Below are positions 15,151-21,629 of a stretch of 49,632 bases of DNA, in pieces. The position numbers and the translations under genes were made by a program. Positions within the stretch are counted from its first letter, which is position 1. Each line of letters starts with the position of its first letter. Source of the stretch: a virus; the IMG/VR virus record IMGVR_UViG_3300049001_000024, positions 1-49,632 of that record; one strand, 5' to 3'. A model generated the notes under the pieces. That model ran no database searches, was not told the DNA's origin, and was given only the letters and a program-made list of their open reading frames with translations.

Positions 15151-15428
15151 GCATCCCCCTTGGAATTCAGCAGCGCGAATGCGATCACATCCCCAAAATA
15201 AACTTCCAGCCCGGCGTCGATCATTCTGCGCATTGTCCGCCGTGCATCGTCCAACTCATTGCAAACCATTTTCTTGACATTGGCTCCGGTTCCCTGTAGC
15301 TGCAATTCTTCCTCCAGCCAATCCTGTCCCATGGACGTGATGGGGCGAAATTCAAAGCTGGTATGGGTGCCATCGTGAATGCGCCAGATGTCGATATCGG
15401 CTAGCGGCGTGGTTTTAATTGCTGACAT
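15147..15428 (-). CDS. Hypothetical protein (93 aa)
   Basis: I choose ATG 15428, six bases after a GGGGG site and 14 bases inside the upstream gene; a frame open to 15608 would overlap that gene fully. The product starts with a Thr/Ile-rich beta part (WRIHDGTHTSFEFRPI) and ends with helices. It is coupled to the Spo11-like gene by ATGA. The function is unknown. Confidence 0.7.
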   Translation of the reverse strand: MSAIKTTPLADIDIWRIHDGTHTSFEFRPITSMGQDWLEEELQLQGTGANVKKMVCNELDDARRTMRRMIDAGLEVYFGDVIAFALLNSKGDA

Positions 15429-16245
15429 CATAGGCCCCCGTTTCCAGCAGCCGCAGCGCTTCGATCTGACTGCGCAGCGCTTTCCCTTGGCGGATGTTCG
15501 CAATCCATTCACTAATATATTCAGCGTGCCGATCCATGAGTTTGGTCCAATCCTCCGGCTGTCGATACCACGGATGTGTGGGAGTGCGATATCCATGCGC
15601 GCCAGCACCGTCTACAAATCGCCAAATGTCACGCCAATATTCATTCACGGTCCGTTCCTCGTGCTTGCGCAATTGTGAATGGGTCCGATTCAGCGGAACT
15701 ATCTCGCGCACTAACTTATAACCTTGCACGGTTGTGATCTTGGACTTGAGCACCTGCCCGGCCACGCGTGCGAGTTGCTTGCGGAGCTGCTTGCCATGCG
15801 CCCAGTCTGCTAGCTCCCGGTTGTAATACGCTTGCCCACTGGCGTCCCGATCCTCGTGCAATAAGGGATTGCGCGGCGCTTTCAAATCCAGCTTGCCCAG
15901 CTCCCTTTCCAGCTTGGCAATCTGCTTCTGATATTTATTCAATGCTGGTTTGGCCGGTTGCGCTTTGATCTTGTCCATGCGCCGTGCCCAGTCTCGCATT
16001 GTATTGACCATGCGCCATTCCGACACGCGCCACAAATCATAGAAAACATATCTGCCGCGCACGTTTCCGGCGTTTCCTACCACTTCCAAATGCCCATCCT
16101 CGCGGATGTCCTGAGTGAAGGAATCCAGATTCTTGATTACATTCTCGTAACGGTTTCGATCACATACAAATGGGCGCCTGCCCGGTTGTGGGATCGCATA
16201 GAACGGTGACTTGATTCTCAGCTTTGCCCTCGCTGCTGCTGCCAT
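15415..16245 (-). CDS. Hypothetical basic protein (276 aa)
   Basis: The protein is rich in Arg, Lys, Trp and Tyr, with a helical, coiled-coil-like stretch in the middle (KYQKQIAKLERELGKLDL) and several WR/YWR patches (VNEYWRDIWRFVDG). It looks like a nucleic-acid-interacting protein, but no motif is decisive. ATG 16245 follows GAGGGTATC, the leader shared with three nearby genes, and a copy of the 24-base motif lies 23 bases upstream of the start. Confidence 0.75.
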   Translation of the reverse strand: MAAAARAKLRIKSPFYAIPQPGRRPFVCDRNRYENVIKNLDSFTQDIREDGHLEVVGNAGNVRGRYVFYDLWRVSEWRMVNTMRDWARRMDKIKAQPAKPALNKYQKQIAKLERELGKLDLKAPRNPLLHEDRDASGQAYYNRELADWAHGKQLRKQLARVAGQVLKSKITTVQGYKLVREIVPLNRTHSQLRKHEERTVNEYWRDIWRFVDGAGAHGYRTPTHPWYRQPEDWTKLMDRHAEYISEWIANIRQGKALRSQIEALRLLETGAYDVSN

Positions 16246-16267
16246 ATTGATACCCTCTCATTTCAAT

Positions 16268-16291
16268 GTAACTTAAATGCATTACAAACGC
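16268..16291 (-). promoter_or_regulatory. 24-base near-palindromic motif, copy 2
   Basis: Read leftward it begins GCGTTTGTAATGCAT, sharing the GCGTTT and TAATGCAT blocks with the other copies. TTGCGT (starting two bases upstream), 17 bases, and TACATT could form a promoter for the gene at 15415-16245. AACTTAAAT occurs directly on both sides (16270-16278, 16292-16300). Confidence 0.5.
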
Positions 16292-16294
16292 AAC

Positions 16295-16516
16295 TTAAAT
16301 ATCGCGCAGATGAGTTACGACCGGCCCGGCCAGAATGCTCATCAGGTGACGGCGGATTTGCAGCAGCGCTGCGGACACTTCCATATAATCCGCATGCTGC
16401 CCGGCATTGTAGATTGCCTCTCGTGCTGCCACTAAGGCGCGATCCGATCCATTCAACGTGTCTTCAATCGCGCCAAGATTCGCAACTAATTCCAATACAA
16501 CTCTGTTGCCTGCCAT
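16295..16516 (-). CDS. Small helical hypothetical protein (73 aa)
   Basis: The product is helical throughout (VLELVANLGAIEDTL, ALVAAREAIYNAG, MEVSAALLQIRRHLMSIL) with no membrane segment. ATG 16516 follows GAGGGTATT, close to the shared leader. The function is unknown. Confidence 0.75.
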   Translation of the reverse strand: MAGNRVVLELVANLGAIEDTLNGSDRALVAAREAIYNAGQHADYMEVSAALLQIRRHLMSILAGPVVTHLRDI

Positions 16517-16559
16517 ATAAATACCCTCTAGTTGGATTTGTGTTACTGGGTGCGTGCCG

Positions 16560-16718
16560 CTACTTGGTGCTGCAAAGCCGGGCTAACTCATTAATGGCCG
16601 TGAATAAATCCTGTGTGTTGATCTCCAGATTAGTGAGTGACCCCTTGACGCGATTCCGGGCCAGCTCCACTTTGTCCTGCTGCTTGCGGATTTCCTGCTC
16701 AGTGCCGACAAATTCCAT
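16560..16718 (-). CDS. Small helical hypothetical protein (52 aa)
   Basis: The frame starts at ATG 16716-16718 after GGAGGGTATC and runs 53 codons to TAG. The product is a single charged helix pattern (QEIRKQQDKVELARNRV). Its ribosome site lies in the 3-prime arm of the hairpin at 16722-16780, so its translation probably depends on ribosomes reaching the DUF932 stop. The function is unknown. Confidence 0.7.
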   Translation of the reverse strand: MEFVGTEQEIRKQQDKVELARNRVKGSLTNLEINTQDLFTAINELARLCSTK

Positions 16719-16721
16719 GCT

Positions 16722-16780
16722 GATACCCTCCACAAAAAGCTGGGACCTTTACCAGCGCCCCAGCTTTCAAGCAGGGTATC
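16722..16780 (-). promoter_or_regulatory. Two-arm hairpin covering a ribosome binding site
   Basis: Outer arms GATACCCT (16722-16729) and AGGGTATC (16773-16780) enclose inner arms AAAGCTGGG (16736-16744) and CCCAGCTTT (16759-16767). In the leftward mRNA the 5-prime outer arm overlaps the DUF932 stop codon and the 3-prime outer arm is the Shine-Dalgarno stretch of the 52-residue gene. The inner stem followed by TTTTTG could also act as a terminator. Confidence 0.65.
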
Positions 16781-17607
16781 AAGCTGCTACTGCGGCGCCT
16801 TTCAGCTCGGCCATCTTTTCAGCCAGCGTCCACAATCCTTTATTAAGTTTTACGTCCTGATCGATGCCATTAATATGGCGTGTCGTAGTGCGACGGCGAC
16901 GATTCTGAGAATCCCGGCCCATGGCGGACAAACCACCTTTGATTACGTTCTCCTGTACCCGGTTGAATGTGTGCCACAGGTCCGCTTTGTTATCTTCCAA
17001 GCGGCGTGGCCGCAGCAGCATTTCCGCTGTGATGGGCGTTTCTACCTTGCCCTCAGCATCAGCAAAGCGCGTGACGCGTGCCGCTTCTGCAAATGCCTGT
17101 TGCTCGCCGCCAGTCAGCATCAGCCCATTCCAGCGGTTAATCTGTTCTGTGATCCGTGGCGCGGCTTCGATGATGCGCCCAGCACCTTCCAGAACATCAG
17201 GAATTACGTTGCCACTGTGGCGCACTTTGATGGATGCCAGCGTGCCTTCTGAAACGCAAGCGCCATTGGGCGCAAGTGAAACGGAAGATGCCACCAAATA
17301 ATTGATAGGTGCTGCTGCCATCATGCGCATTGACTAGCACCACTTCCAAAAATGAATCTCCCACAATGGCGATAGTGCCGGGCTGACGGAAGCGCAACAT
17401 GTGCTTAGTAAATCCCGCCTTGCCTGCATCGCGGTAACGTGATTCCACGGCATTGAATACTTGGAAGCCGCTCTGCATCATTCCCTCGATCACATTCGAT
17501 GTTGGAATGTAGGTATAACGGTCCGATCTTGACTCGTGCGCTTCGGTTGCGAATGCGGATGGGACGCGTGCCCGGAGCTGATCCATTGTCATTGGCTGAT
17601 TGTTCAT
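16779..17607 (-). pseudogene. DUF932-family protein gene, split by an apparent one-base insertion
   Basis: Two frames together make one DUF932 protein of about 275 residues. The first runs from ATG 17607 (leader GAGGGTATC) through LVNAHDGSSTYQLFGGIFRFTCA. The rest lies in another frame, starting at about NGACVSEGT and running through IKVRHSGNV to the stop at 16779. The switch falls at a GGG run at 17268-17270 on the plus strand: removing one base restores TC-A-NGACV, which fits the family. DUF932 proteins are common in phages and plasmids and have no settled function. A sequencing or assembly error, a real mutation or a programmed shift are all possible. Confidence 0.75.
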
Positions 17608-17640
17608 CTTGATACCCTCGTTTTGAATTTGACTACTCTT

Positions 17641-17664
17641 GCAGTTTAGATGCATCTTAAACGC
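17641..17664 (-). promoter_or_regulatory. 24-base near-palindromic motif, copy 3
   Basis: Read leftward it begins GCGTTTAAGATGCATC and is a near-palindrome (18 of 24 positions symmetric). It lies about 34 bases upstream of the DUF932 start. TTGCAT, 17 bases and TAAACT could form a weak promoter through it. Confidence 0.5.
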
Positions 17665-17706
17665 TATGCAAGCAGAATCTTACCTTAGAAAACACCTTAG
17701 CTGGAT

Positions 17707-18252
17707 TTACTCATAATCAGGTAGTAATTGATCCTTCACCGGCTGAACATTCTCCACTGTCTTAACTGGTTCAGGATAGGGCTGGTTTGGAGCTTGGATC
17801 ACAACCACATTCTGCGCGGCATCCTGCACGAATGCTGGCGAGATGGATTTGTGCGCAGCTAACAACTTTGCAGCGGGCACGCCATCGGAATTGCGATCCA
17901 TCATGGCCTCATACATTTCACCGATTACACGCGCCTCCAGCTTGCTAGGGTCCTTGAGTAGCTGCTTGCCGATCTGTTCTAGTCTCGTATCACGCTCAAT
18001 CAGATATTCCCATGCTCCACGCGGCACAACTTTCCATCCCTTGCGCGCTTGGCGCTCTGGCCAGCCAGCAGCTAACAGCGCTGCCATGATGGGCTTGCCC
18101 TCTTTCAGTGCAACCGATAAACGCTCATATCTGGCCCGGCTTTCATCAGGGCTTAGGCGTGGCGTGTGGTTGCGAGTGTGGTTGCTGGTGGCTTCGACAA
18201 CTGATGGCGTGGTGTCCATGCCTATATAAGATAGCGCATCAGGTTGGATCAA
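17707..18252 (-). CDS. Helix-turn-helix protein, small terminase candidate
   Basis: I place the start at TTG 18252, because it overlaps the stop of a 19-codon leader frame as TTGA and follows GAGG; ATG 18219 is the alternative and would remove 11 residues. Residues 45-80 hold an HTH-like pair (PIMAALLAAGWPERQARKGW), as in small terminase subunits and phage DNA-binding proteins. Helices follow, and the last 45 residues are Pro/Val-rich. It is far from the large terminase gene, so the terminase reading is tentative. A regulator is equally possible. Confidence 0.7.
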   Translation of the reverse strand: MIQPDALSYIGMDTTPSVVEATSNHTRNHTPRLSPDESRARYERLSVALKEGKPIMAALLAAGWPERQARKGWKVVPRGAWEYLIERDTRLEQIGKQLLKDPSKLEARVIGEMYEAMMDRNSDGVPAAKLLAAHKSISPAFVQDAAQNVVVIQAPNQPYPEPVKTVENVQPVKDQLLPDYE

Positions 18253-18308
18253 GTTGCCTCAGAGGGAATGCGGTGCGTTTCTCTTTCCTCTATTTGATCC
18301 TTATGCAT
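18249..18308 (-). CDS. Possible leader peptide (19 aa)
   Basis: A short frame from ATG 18306-18308 (AGGG six bases upstream) to TGA 18249-18251 ends exactly at the TTG start of the HTH gene. Its sequence is charged (MHKDQIEERETHR). It may couple translation to that gene. The evidence is positional only. Confidence 0.35.
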   Translation of the reverse strand: MHKDQIEERETHRIPSEAT

Positions 18309-18430
18309 ATTCAACCCTGCTTATGCAAATCAATCATGTATATCATTGAGTAATACACAACAGTTAGATGGATATCGAAGTGTTTTCTTCGCTGAGTGAT
18401 GCAAATATTTTTGATGGGACCCAATTTTAT

Positions 18431-18473
18431 GCCCCGGCGTGGATCACCCTGCCGGGTGCTTGTCTTCCGGGGC
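18431..18473. other. Nested hairpin in a divergent intergenic region
   Basis: GCCCCGG (18431-18437) pairs with CCGGGGC (18467-18473), and inside it CACCC (18445-18449) pairs with GGGTG (18454-18458). It sits in the AT-rich gap between the leftward HTH gene and the rightward gene at 18540. The nesting suggests a structured leader or regulatory element. No U-tract follows on either strand. The rest of the gap (18309-18430) is AT-rich with no clear gene. Confidence 0.45.
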
Positions 18474-18514
18474 GCTGTGCGTCTCACACTCCAGCCTGAA
18501 ACTTGACAACCTAA

Positions 18515-18538
18515 GCGTTTATAATGCATCATAAATGC
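18515..18538 (+). promoter_or_regulatory. 24-base near-palindromic motif, copy 4
   Basis: The motif begins GCGTTTATAATGCATC and ends TAAATGC, symmetric at 20 of 24 positions. It contains the -10-like TATAAT (18520-18525) and ends two bases before the start codon at 18540. If TATAAT is the -10 box the mRNA would have almost no leader. A TTGACA at 18503 is too close to serve as its -35 box. Confidence 0.6.
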
Positions 18539-18539
18539 T

Positions 18540-18728
18540 ATGAAAGTTAGTGAGCTACAAATCGCCTTGGACAAACTCCCACCGGAAGCTGATGTATGGG
18601 CGGCACACATTGGGCGGGAAATGTTTGATAGTGCAACCGCAGTGGAGCGCGTCATCGTGGGTGGCTTGCGCGGATCGGGTGGTAAAGTCATTGCGGGGAT
18701 CATCCGATTCAAGTGTGGACATCCATAA
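18540..18728 (+). CDS. Small hypothetical protein (62 aa)
   Basis: The protein opens with a helix (MKVSELQIALDKLPPEADVW) and ends with beta strands and KCGHP. The start lies directly after the 24-base motif, with no ribosome site, so translation may be leaderless. It heads a short rightward run of four small genes. The function is unknown. Confidence 0.7.
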   Translation: MKVSELQIALDKLPPEADVWAAHIGREMFDSATAVERVIVGGLRGSGGKVIAGIIRFKCGHP

Positions 18729-18759
18729 CCATTACCAACCCATTATAAATGGAGTGTCA

Positions 18760-19023
18760 ATGAAATATCTATTCCTGCTGCTGTGGTTTGTCGCCCTCTC
18801 CGTGGATGCCTTTGTGGATGCCGGGCAGCAATTCTCCATCTCTCACGTCACGCGGGATGTGAAGATGCGGCTGGTGGAATGCCCGCATCCGGCGCCCCAA
18901 GTCATCAACTATATCGGCTGGCGGAACGCGGCCAACACGGCTGTTTTCTATGTGCCCATGGAAGCCGTGGGCTGCGTGTACGATGTGGGCGGGACCATGA
19001 TTGGAGTGATTGGGAAATTATGA
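18760..19023 (+). CDS. Small exported protein (87 aa)
   Basis: ATG 18760 has a GGAG site eight bases upstream. Residues 1-18 (MKYLFLLLWFVALSVDAF) form a clear Sec signal peptide or anchor. The mature part is beta-rich with two cysteines (VECPHPAP and GCVYDVGG) that could form a disulfide in the periplasm. A role at the host envelope, such as superinfection exclusion, is possible but only inferred. It is coupled to the next gene by a stop/start overlap. Confidence 0.75.
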   Translation: MKYLFLLLWFVALSVDAFVDAGQQFSISHVTRDVKMRLVECPHPAPQVINYIGWRNAANTAVFYVPMEAVGCVYDVGGTMIGVIGKL

Positions 19024-19169
19024 AAGTCTCAAAGGAACTGATCCAAGCTATTGCATGCGCGGTGGCTGTGATGGAAGGGACCGCAGGAGGCTACAGCGCC
19101 CAAGAAAAGATGCGCGCTAAAATGGTCCTGCTGCGCTTCTTCAATGACCATGCCAAGGATGCAGAATGA
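19020..19169 (+). CDS. Small helical hypothetical protein (49 aa)
   Basis: ATG 19020 overlaps the upstream stop and the stop overlaps the next start as ATGA. The product is helical (KELIQAIACAVAVMEGT, KMRAKMVLLRFFNDHAK). The function is unknown. Confidence 0.65.
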   Translation: MKVSKELIQAIACAVAVMEGTAGGYSAQEKMRAKMVLLRFFNDHAKDAE

Positions 19170-19258
19170 AAAATGAAATGGATACATTCCTTCCAGCGGA
19201 TCGCTACTTCATCGCTGGGCTGGTGTTCGGCGCCATTCTCGCGCTGATCTTTAGGTAA
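19166..19258 (+). CDS. Membrane peptide (30 aa)
   Basis: A 31-codon frame starts at the ATGA overlap. After ten polar residues it has one hydrophobic helix (YFIAGLVFGAILALIF) ending in Arg, as in small single-span membrane peptides. Its stop overlaps the convergent gene by eight bases. The function is unknown. Confidence 0.5.
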   Translation: MKNEMDTFLPADRYFIAGLVFGAILALIFR

Positions 19259-19748
19259 GGTTGTAGCTGCCATCCCGCTGCTTGCGCATGCGTTCTGGAC
19301 TCTTGCGCGGCTCCTGCATCTGCTGCGCTTGGGGCGGGACCTGATCGGCGTGATCCACAGAATCCGCTGGCACCCAAACGGAATCCTTGGCGGATTCAAA
19401 TTTCAGCATATAAATCCCGCCCTGCACCTCAGCTCCCACCACCCGGCCATAGGTCCCATGCACGCCATGATCGAACAGGAATTGATGCTTGTCGGTGCGC
19501 TTGTCACGCGGCACGCGCTCCGCGTTCACCATCACCCAATCGCCAATTCCGGGATAAAGTGTGGCCAACTTTTGCGCGCTCGCGGAGGGTGGGCGCTGTG
19601 GTGGAATGATGATGGCTGGATTCGGGCCGGATTGCTTGGGTTGGATTCCGGGCTTGCCGGTCCATTCCGTCCGATGGTGCCCGGTGGATGTCTTCGCCAT
19701 CTCAGCGGTGCGGGGTTTATTGCGTGGGATTGCAGGCTTGGCTCTCAT
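19251..19748 (-). CDS. Hypothetical protein with central beta domain (165 aa)
   Basis: I place the start at ATG 19748 because a terminator-like hairpin (19770-19799) lies between it and the longer alternative start, GTG 19838. The first 55 residues are basic and Pro-rich. Residues 60-135 form a beta-rich, SH3- or KOW-like domain (GDWVMVNAERVPRD, GTYGRVVGAEVQGGIYMLKF). The tail is Gln/Arg/Pro-rich. Its middle resembles the neighbour at 19838-20308, which has a similar strand pattern. The function is unknown. Confidence 0.65.
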   Translation of the reverse strand: MRAKPAIPRNKPRTAEMAKTSTGHHRTEWTGKPGIQPKQSGPNPAIIIPPQRPPSASAQKLATLYPGIGDWVMVNAERVPRDKRTDKHQFLFDHGVHGTYGRVVGAEVQGGIYMLKFESAKDSVWVPADSVDHADQVPPQAQQMQEPRKSPERMRKQRDGSYNLT

Positions 19749-19769
19749 ACCCGCAAAGTCTACAACAAA

Positions 19770-19799
19770 ATGGCCCCACCAGTTTCCCGATGAGGCCAT
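19770..19799 (-). terminator. Probable rho-independent terminator
   Basis: Leftward, ATGGCC (19794-19799) pairs with GGCCAT (19770-19775) and is followed by TTTTGTTG. It lies about 40 bases after the stop of the basic protein gene at 19838-20308. Confidence 0.55.
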
Positions 19800-19837
19800 G
19801 TGCGTTTGAAGGAGAGAGTTGCGAATCCATCCTAGCA

Positions 19838-20308
19838 CTACTTTTTCTTGGCTGACTTTTTCTTTGCCGTCTTTTTCTTCGCAGCCGATCCCTTGCGCGC
19901 CTTTTGCGCTTCATCAGCGCGGCGAACCGCTGCCGCTGGAACACGATGCGCGAAGTCCGGGCCTTCCACGTGGTAGAAAACGCCGTCGCTTGTCTGTTCC
20001 ACTCGCGCAACTCGTCCTGCCTTTCCATGTGCTCCAAGTCCGGTGAGACTGTTAAGGTGTGAGGCTAGCGCGGAATTCTTGATCGCATCCGGCACTGCTT
20101 CAATATCTACCACCACCTGATCGTTTTCCTTGATGGCGGAATCGCGCTCGGCTTGGGCTTGGCGCTGCGTCTCCGCAGCCGCGTCCCCCTCCCGTTCGCG
20201 TATCTGCCGCTGGAATGCCTGCGTCCCGCGATCTGCGCTGGCGCGCTCGGCATCCGCATTCCGCTTACTGCTGCGACTACGTGACTTCGCTTTCGATTTG
20301 GTTGCCAT
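19838..20308 (-). CDS. Basic nucleic-acid-binding protein with histone H1-like tail
   Basis: ATG 20308 follows a GGAGG site at a spacing of ten; an in-frame ATG at 20317 is too close to that site. The first 40 residues are Lys/Arg/Ser-rich (KSKAKSRSRSSKR). A charged helix follows, then a beta domain (DQVVVDIEAVP, GRVARVEQTSDGVFYHVEG). The last 25 residues are Lys/Ala repeats (KKKTAKKKSAKKK), like the tails of bacterial histone H1-like proteins. DNA or RNA binding through both tails is likely. Confidence 0.75.
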   Translation of the reverse strand: MATKSKAKSRSRSSKRNADAERASADRGTQAFQRQIREREGDAAAETQRQAQAERDSAIKENDQVVVDIEAVPDAIKNSALASHLNSLTGLGAHGKAGRVARVEQTSDGVFYHVEGPDFAHRVPAAAVRRADEAQKARKGSAAKKKTAKKKSAKKK

Positions 20309-20343
20309 TGTGACCATTCCTCCATGGAGTGGGTGATGCAAAA

Positions 20344-20359
20344 ATGCTGCGCACAGCAT
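20344..20359. promoter_or_regulatory. Short inverted repeat between divergent genes
   Basis: ATGCTG and CAGCAT flank CGCA in the 87-base gap between the leftward basic-protein gene and the first rightward late gene. An operator or small hairpin is possible. I could not find a convincing late promoter in this gap. Confidence 0.35.
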
Positions 20360-20395
20360 ACTCCAATTCTGATGCAATCGTGCTAGGCTTTCGGC

Positions 20396-20560
20396 ATGTT
20401 CATTGCGAAAGTAATCTTGCTGGTTCTCGCGCTGATCTGTTTCCTCGTGGACACCGTAGGGATCACCGGCATTGAAGGATCACGAAGCCGCATCGTCTTT
20501 CGCCCGCTGGGGCTGGCGTTCTGGACGATGTACTGGATGTTGCAACTTCTTGTGAGGTAA
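20396..20560 (+). CDS. Small membrane protein (54 aa)
   Basis: The protein has one clear hydrophobic span (FIAKVILLVLALICFLV) and a second, amphipathic one near the C-terminus (LAFWTMYWMLQLL), with a basic loop between. It is the first gene of the late rightward run, ahead of the lysis genes, and may assist lysis. The function is unproven. Confidence 0.65.
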   Translation: MFIAKVILLVLALICFLVDTVGITGIEGSRSRIVFRPLGLAFWTMYWMLQLLVR

Positions 20561-20566
20561 GCGTGC

Positions 20567-20872
20567 ATGCTGATGATCGAAACCGGCGATCCCACACAGA
20601 GCAATACGACTGGCCAAATCATTCTGTTCTTCACCTTCCTCATCAACATAGGCGTGCAGCTCTGGCGGGAGTGGCGTACTGAGAGGGCACGTGAGAAGTT
20701 AGCCCAAGAGAACCGCGAGCGCGAGGAGCGAGAGCGCAAGGAAGCGCTTGCCCGCGAGGAACGTATCAAGCATGAGACAGAAGTGCAGCATACCAAGACC
20801 CGCGAGATGGTTTCGCAGCGCATGGATGCCCTGAAAAAGCGCTTCAATGGATTGCTGGAGGACAACAGATGA
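20567..20872 (+). CDS. Membrane-anchored coiled-coil protein, i-spanin candidate
   Basis: After 16 polar residues there is one membrane segment (IILFFTFLINIGVQLW, about 18-33). The rest is a long, highly charged coiled coil rich in Glu and Arg (RAREKLAQENREREERERKE). A single N-terminal span with a coiled-coil outer part is the layout of phage inner-membrane spanins. A lipoprotein, a holin candidate and an endolysin follow within 2 kb, which supports a lysis role. The assignment rests on topology and position. Confidence 0.65.
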   Translation: MLMIETGDPTQSNTTGQIILFFTFLINIGVQLWREWRTERAREKLAQENREREERERKEALAREERIKHETEVQHTKTREMVSQRMDALKKRFNGLLEDNR

Positions 20873-21168
20873 CCGATCCCGCCACGCCCGATCCCCACCC
20901 GGCAACTGAGAAAACGATGGAAAAACTGGAATCCATCGCCCAGTCCGTTTCTCCCATCTCACCTAAGCAGGAACTAAAGCGGCGTATCATTAACGTGGCC
21001 AAACGGGATATAGCCGCATACTACGACCGCTGGCCAGAACGGGCGCTGGATGAACGTGGCCGCGATAATCAGGATTTGAACATCCATTTTGTGGAAGACA
21101 TCCTGCAAGTTATCGATGACTACAAAATCGGTGCTCGTGATGATAAAGACTTCACTGGAGGCACGTAA
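20869..21168 (+). CDS. Hypothetical protein (99 aa)
   Basis: The start overlaps the upstream stop as ATGA. The protein is hydrophilic, with a Pro/Thr-rich N-terminus and a charged helical C-terminal part (RRIINVAKRDIAAYYDRW, HFVEDILQVIDDY). It lies within the lysis gene run. No family is recognised. Confidence 0.7.
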   Translation: MTDPATPDPHPATEKTMEKLESIAQSVSPISPKQELKRRIINVAKRDIAAYYDRWPERALDERGRDNQDLNIHFVEDILQVIDDYKIGARDDKDFTGGT

Positions 21169-21629
21169 TGCTTGAATCACTGAAACGCGCATGGCTCATC
21201 TGCATGTGCATCTTCTTCACTTCCATCCTGTGGGCACAGACCACCGTGGATACCCACGGCATCCAAGGCGCGGTACCCAATCTCGCCGTGCAAGCTCGCA
21301 TCATCGCCGTCATTGGCATTGTGTATGCGGCTTTGCAGGCACTCAAGCTAGCATTCCCCGCAATCGCTGGTGGCTGGGCGATCTTGCTCAATGTCATCTT
21401 TTCCGCTGCGGGCATTGTGGTAGCGCTCCCAGCTGAAAAAGTATTCAGCTTGGAGACACTCACCGCCGTTATCGTTGCAGCTATCGGCGCGGCAGGCGTG
21501 CATGGCACAGTCAGCTCCATGCGCAATCGTGCCCAGCTGAAAAGTGTGGCGCGGAACTATCCACCCATCCAACCCGCAGCCACTACGCAATATGATCCGC
21601 ACGGTCCCACTAAAGGGAGGCATCCATGA
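21168..21629 (+). CDS. Holin candidate with N-terminal signal-like segment
   Basis: The 153-residue protein has a signal-like segment (about 8-22, ending SILWAQ) and three further hydrophobic helices near 43-63, 68-88 and 97-114, then a polar Pro-rich tail. Multi-span small proteins next to an endolysin are usually holins, which time lysis by opening the inner membrane. It sits between a spanin candidate and a lipoprotein gene and overlaps the next start. The signal-like first segment is unusual, and it could instead be another membrane protein. Confidence 0.65.
   Translation: MLESLKRAWLICMCIFFTSILWAQTTVDTHGIQGAVPNLAVQARIIAVIGIVYAALQALKLAFPAIAGGWAILLNVIFSAAGIVVALPAEKVFSLETLTAVIVAAIGAAGVHGTVSSMRNRAQLKSVARNYPPIQPAATTQYDPHGPTKGRHP

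Noticed and set aside
18503-18525. TTGACA-TATAAT promoter before the gene at 18540
   Set aside because: The spacing is only 11 bases, too short for sigma70. The TATAAT may still be used with another -35 region.
18311-18712. 133-codon minus frame
   Set aside because: It runs antisense through the 62-residue gene at 18540-18728 and the nested hairpin, and its composition (Arg/Thr/Ser-rich without pattern) is that of a shadow frame.
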